Assembly (NCBI GenBank): GCA_020253595.1 | Contig: JADCBH010000278.1 | Coordinates: 1 to 6,843 of the forward strand | Length of the DNA: 6,843 nucleotides | Direction: 5' to 3' | DNA from: Brevundimonas sp. | Lineage (GTDB): Bacteria; Pseudomonadota; Alphaproteobacteria; Caulobacterales; Caulobacteraceae | Part shown: piece by piece, positions 4,972-6,843 of the stretch | Layout: each line of letters starts with the position of its first letter | How positions within the stretch are numbered: the stretch's first letter is position 1 | Position numbers and translations under genes: made by a program | Notes under the pieces: generated by a model | The model's database searches: none | What the model saw: only the letters and a program-made list of their open reading frames with translations | Told to the model about the DNA's origin: nothing

Positions 4972-6273
4972 CTAGATTCCGGCCGCCGCTTCGGGATCAG
5001 CCGCAGCGTCCCTGCCCTCCACGATGCGAGCGGCAGCCATGTCGGCGGTGACATTGCCGATGGTGCGGAAGATGTCGGGCACGACCTCGACGGCGAGCAG
5101 CAGCGGCAGGACCTCGATCGGCACGCCCATGGCCAGGCAGATGGGGGCGATGGAGGCGAAGAAGGATACCTGACCCGGCAGGCCGACGGTGCCGACGCTG
5201 ATCGCCAGCGCCGCCAGGCCTCCGGCCAGCATGGTCGCGAACGAGATCTCGGTTCCGGTCAGCCGGGCGACGTAGATGACGACGGCCAGATTGGCGACGG
5301 TCGAGGTGATGCGGAACACCGCCACCGCCAGCGGCAGGACCAGCCCCGCCGTGGCCGCCGACACCCCCAGATGGCCGACGGCGCGGTCCACCATGACCGG
5401 CAGACAGGCCAGCGAAGACTGGGTCGAGACCGCCACCACCTGGGCCGGGGCGACGGCGGCGGCGAACCTGAACAGGCCGATCCGCCCGAACAGCACCGCC
5501 ACGACATAGGTCAGCAGGATCAGCCCGATCAGGGCCAGCACCACGAGGCCGATATAGTGCCCCAGCACCCCCGCCGCCCCCAGCCCGGCCCTCAGGCCGA
5601 CGCCGAGCGCGAGGGCGAAGACGCCGAACGGCGCGACCGCCAGCACCCAGTGGACGATGACGATCATGGTCTGGGCCACGGCCTCGAAGAACTGGGCGAC
5701 GGGTTGCCTCAGCCGCGCCTCCAGCCGGGTGGTGGCGAAACCGAAGGCGATGGCGAAGACCACGATGGCCAGGATGGCGTCATCGGCCGCCGCCCGGATC
5801 GGATTGGCCGGGGCCAGACTGGTCAGAAAGGCCTCGAACCCGCCGCCCGAGACATTGCCCGCCACCTCGGCCGCAGCCCCGGGGGGCGTTCCGGCCAGAA
5901 GGGCGGCGGCCCCCTCGGGCACGATCGGCCACAGCATGTGCAGCCCCAGCGAGGCCGCGAAGGCATAGATGGTGGCCCCGACCAGCAGCAGGACGAACAC
6001 TACCACCGCCTTCAGCGCCAGCCGCCCGGTCGCGGCCGCATCGGCGATCGAGGCGATGCCGGTGACCAGCAGGCTGAACACCAGCGGGATGATGGTCATA
6101 CGCAGGGCATTGAGCCACAGCTGACCCAGGGCATCGATCAGGGCGATCGTCCCGGTCCCGCCGGGAATTCCGTAGGCCTGGGCCGCCGCCCCGGCCGCCA
6201 GCCCTCCCGCCAGGGCAAGAAGCACCCACAGGCTGAGCGAGGTGAGTATGGAACGGGGTCGGGTACGGGTCAT
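4972..6273 (-). CDS. Dicarboxylate/amino acid:cation symporter (DAACS/SDF family)
   Basis: This 433-residue inner-membrane protein is hydrophobic throughout and of normal length for the glutamate/C4-dicarboxylate symporter family (GltP, DctA, GltPh). Landmarks are L-N-A-L-R-M-T-I-I-P-L-V-F (55-67), a serine-containing hairpin STQSSLACLP (283-292) in place of the usual SSS-T-LP, a second hairpin region around V-G-T-V-G-L-P-G (360-367), and the last helix VVPDIFRTIGNVTAD (397-411). In that helix D400, R403, T404, N407 and D411 keep the spacing of GltPh D394, R397, T398, N401 and D405, so an acidic amino acid or dicarboxylate is the likely substrate. The NMDGT motif is replaced by F320-R-I-T-S324. 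I chose ATG 6273 because longer in-frame starts (to 6399) run into the divergent glycosyltransferase gene and add a charged, non-family N-terminus. No SD is visible. The hydrolase gene follows 100 bp downstream and may be co-transcribed. Confidence 0.9.
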   Translation of the reverse strand: MTRTRPRSILTSLSLWVLLALAGGLAAGAAAQAYGIPGGTGTIALIDALGQLWLNALRMTIIPLVFSLLVTGIASIADAAATGRLALKAVVVFVLLLVGATIYAFAASLGLHMLWPIVPEGAAALLAGTPPGAAAEVAGNVSGGGFEAFLTSLAPANPIRAAADDAILAIVVFAIAFGFATTRLEARLRQPVAQFFEAVAQTMIVIVHWVLAVAPFGVFALALGVGLRAGLGAAGVLGHYIGLVVLALIGLILLTYVVAVLFGRIGLFRFAAAVAPAQVVAVSTQSSLACLPVMVDRAVGHLGVSAATAGLVLPLAVAVFRITSTVANLAVVIYVARLTGTEISFATMLAGGLAALAISVGTVGLPGQVSFFASIAPICLAMGVPIEVLPLLLAVEVVPDIFRTIGNVTADMAAARIVEGRDAAADPEAAAGI

Positions 6274-6303
6274 GGGGCAGAGGCTAGCAGGCGTTCGGTG
6301 CGA

Positions 6304-6332
6304 TTGAACACTGTTCCTGCGGGCCGTATAGG
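6304..6332 (+). promoter_or_regulatory. Candidate sigma70-type promoter of the glycosyltransferase gene
   Basis: TTGAAC (6304-6309) and TATAGG (6327-6332) are separated by exactly 17 bases. Transcription would start near 6339-6340, one or two bases before ATG 6341, so the message should be leaderless or nearly so; no SD is present. The palindrome GAACA-C-TGTTC (6306-6316) overlaps the -35 box, and CGGGCC-GTATA-GGCCCG (6320-6336) brackets the -10 box. Both are possible operator sites. The boxes are seen; the roles are inferred. Confidence 0.55.
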
Positions 6333-6340
6333 CCCGTCTC

Positions 6341-6843
6341 ATGTCCGCGCGCATCGTCATCGCCGCCGGTGGCTCGCTGGGCGACCTGCACCCCTTCATC
6401 GCCCTGGGGCTGGCCTTGCAGGCGCGGGGGTGTCAGGTCGGGATCGCTTCGTCGCTGGAGTATCAGGCCCGGATCGAGGCCGCCGGCCTGGCCTTTTGCG
6501 AGGCCGGCCCCAGTCTGGCAGGGCTGGAAGCCGATCTGGGGATGAGCCTCGCGGAAATCACCGAGGCCATCATCGCGGACGACCTTTTCCTGTTCCGCCG
6601 GATCCTGATCCCGTGGCTGGAGCCGAGCGTCCGGCAGATGGTCGCCCTGGCCGCGGACGCCGATGTGATTGTCGGCGGCACCCTGACCATCGGCGCGGCG
6701 ATGACGGCGGAGCTGCTGACCAAGCCCTTCGTCTCGGTTCTGTTGCAGCCGGCCCTCGCCATGTCGGCCTATGATCCAAACACCTCGCCCAGAGCTCCAT
6801 GGCTTGCCCCGGCTGATCGAGGGTTCGGTCTCTGGCTGAACCG
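6341..6843 (+). CDS. Glycosyltransferase, GT1/GT28-like (MGT/UGT type), 5' part only
   Basis: The frame from ATG 6341 is open to the right edge, giving 167 codons of an expected 400 or so. The N-terminus, RIVIAAGGSLGDLHPFIALG followed by LALQARG and a short beta strand, is the Rossmann beta1-loop-alpha1 typical of GT-B enzymes. It resembles the family 28 N-terminal domain and RhlB- or YjiC-like transferases: a Gly-rich loop, then Asp, His-Pro-Phe and an Ala/Leu helix. A second Rossmann unit is visible at about 105-140 (ADVIVGGTLTIGAAMTAELL, then a strand FVSVLLQP). This N-terminal half binds the acceptor in the family; the nucleotide-sugar site lies in the missing C-terminal half, so donor and acceptor cannot be told. 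Related enzymes glycosylate lipids, carotenoids or small molecules. There is no SD, which fits the nearly leaderless promoter just upstream. It is divergent from the symporter gene, with 67 bp between the starts. Confidence 0.85.
   Translation, partial: MSARIVIAAGGSLGDLHPFIALGLALQARGCQVGIASSLEYQARIEAAGLAFCEAGPSLAGLEADLGMSLAEITEAIIADDLFLFRRILIPWLEPSVRQMVALAADADVIVGGTLTIGAAMTAELLTKPFVSVLLQPALAMSAYDPNTSPRAPWLAPADRGFGLWLN

Noticed and set aside
6293..6316. LexA (SOS) box near GTTC and GAACACTGTTC
   Set aside because: The alphaproteobacterial LexA site is a GTTC-N7-GTTC direct repeat, and the spacing here does not fit. The palindrome also has a 3-base rather than 4-base core for the Gram-positive type.
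4714..6774. Very long plus-strand open frame (686 codons) across the hydrolase start, symporter and glycosyltransferase start
   Set aside because: Its product is rich in Gly, Asp, His, Gln and Arg with low complexity, as expected for the antisense of a hydrophobic high-GC gene. It lies opposite the symporter, which has full family motifs, and ends out of frame inside the glycosyltransferase.

Overview
The window is GC-rich, strongly third-position-GC-biased DNA with eight genes packed closely together. The codon use, the weak or absent Shine-Dalgarno (SD) sequences before several starts and the gene families suggest an alphaproteobacterium, possibly in the Caulobacter/Brevundimonas group. That placement is inference. 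I see no tRNA, rRNA, CRISPR array, insertion sequence or phage gene, and no gene-free stretch longer than about 100 bases.

Positions 1-427 (minus) hold the 5' part of a lipoprotein gene that runs off the left edge. A 9-bp inverted repeat (450-473) separates it from the next cluster. Positions 503-3136 form a compact persulfide/sulfite detoxification locus. On the minus strand, in transcription order, are a BigR/SqrR-type ArsR repressor (2176-1844), a membrane-anchored rhodanese of YgaP architecture (1838-1290) and a TauE/SafE (TSUP) exporter (1285-503), separated by 4-5 bases. Divergent from them on the plus strand is an ETHE1/Blh-like persulfide dioxygenase (2246-3136). The expected chemistry is that persulfide sulfur is handled by the rhodanese, oxidised to sulfite by the dioxygenase and exported by the TSUP protein, with the repressor sensing persulfide through a Cys36/Cys102 pair. 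The 69-bp intergenic region reads as two face-to-face promoters with exact mirror symmetry about base 2204.

Positions 3133-4871 (minus) encode a secreted class C beta-lactamase-like serine hydrolase whose frame is broken at a run of eight G on the coding strand. Its stop codon overlaps that of the dioxygenase gene in a CTAG. Upstream on the same strand is a dicarboxylate/amino acid:cation symporter (6273-4972). It keeps the substrate-binding residues of the last helix but has lost the family's NMDGT cation motif. These two neighbouring genes also end in nearly the same codons. Divergent from the symporter, a GT1/GT28-like glycosyltransferase begins at 6341 behind a good sigma70-type promoter that would give an almost leaderless mRNA, and runs off the right edge.

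No wholly new system is evident. The points most worth a second look are the symmetric sulfur-locus promoter, the G8 frameshift, the altered symporter motif and the repeated 3' coding ends.
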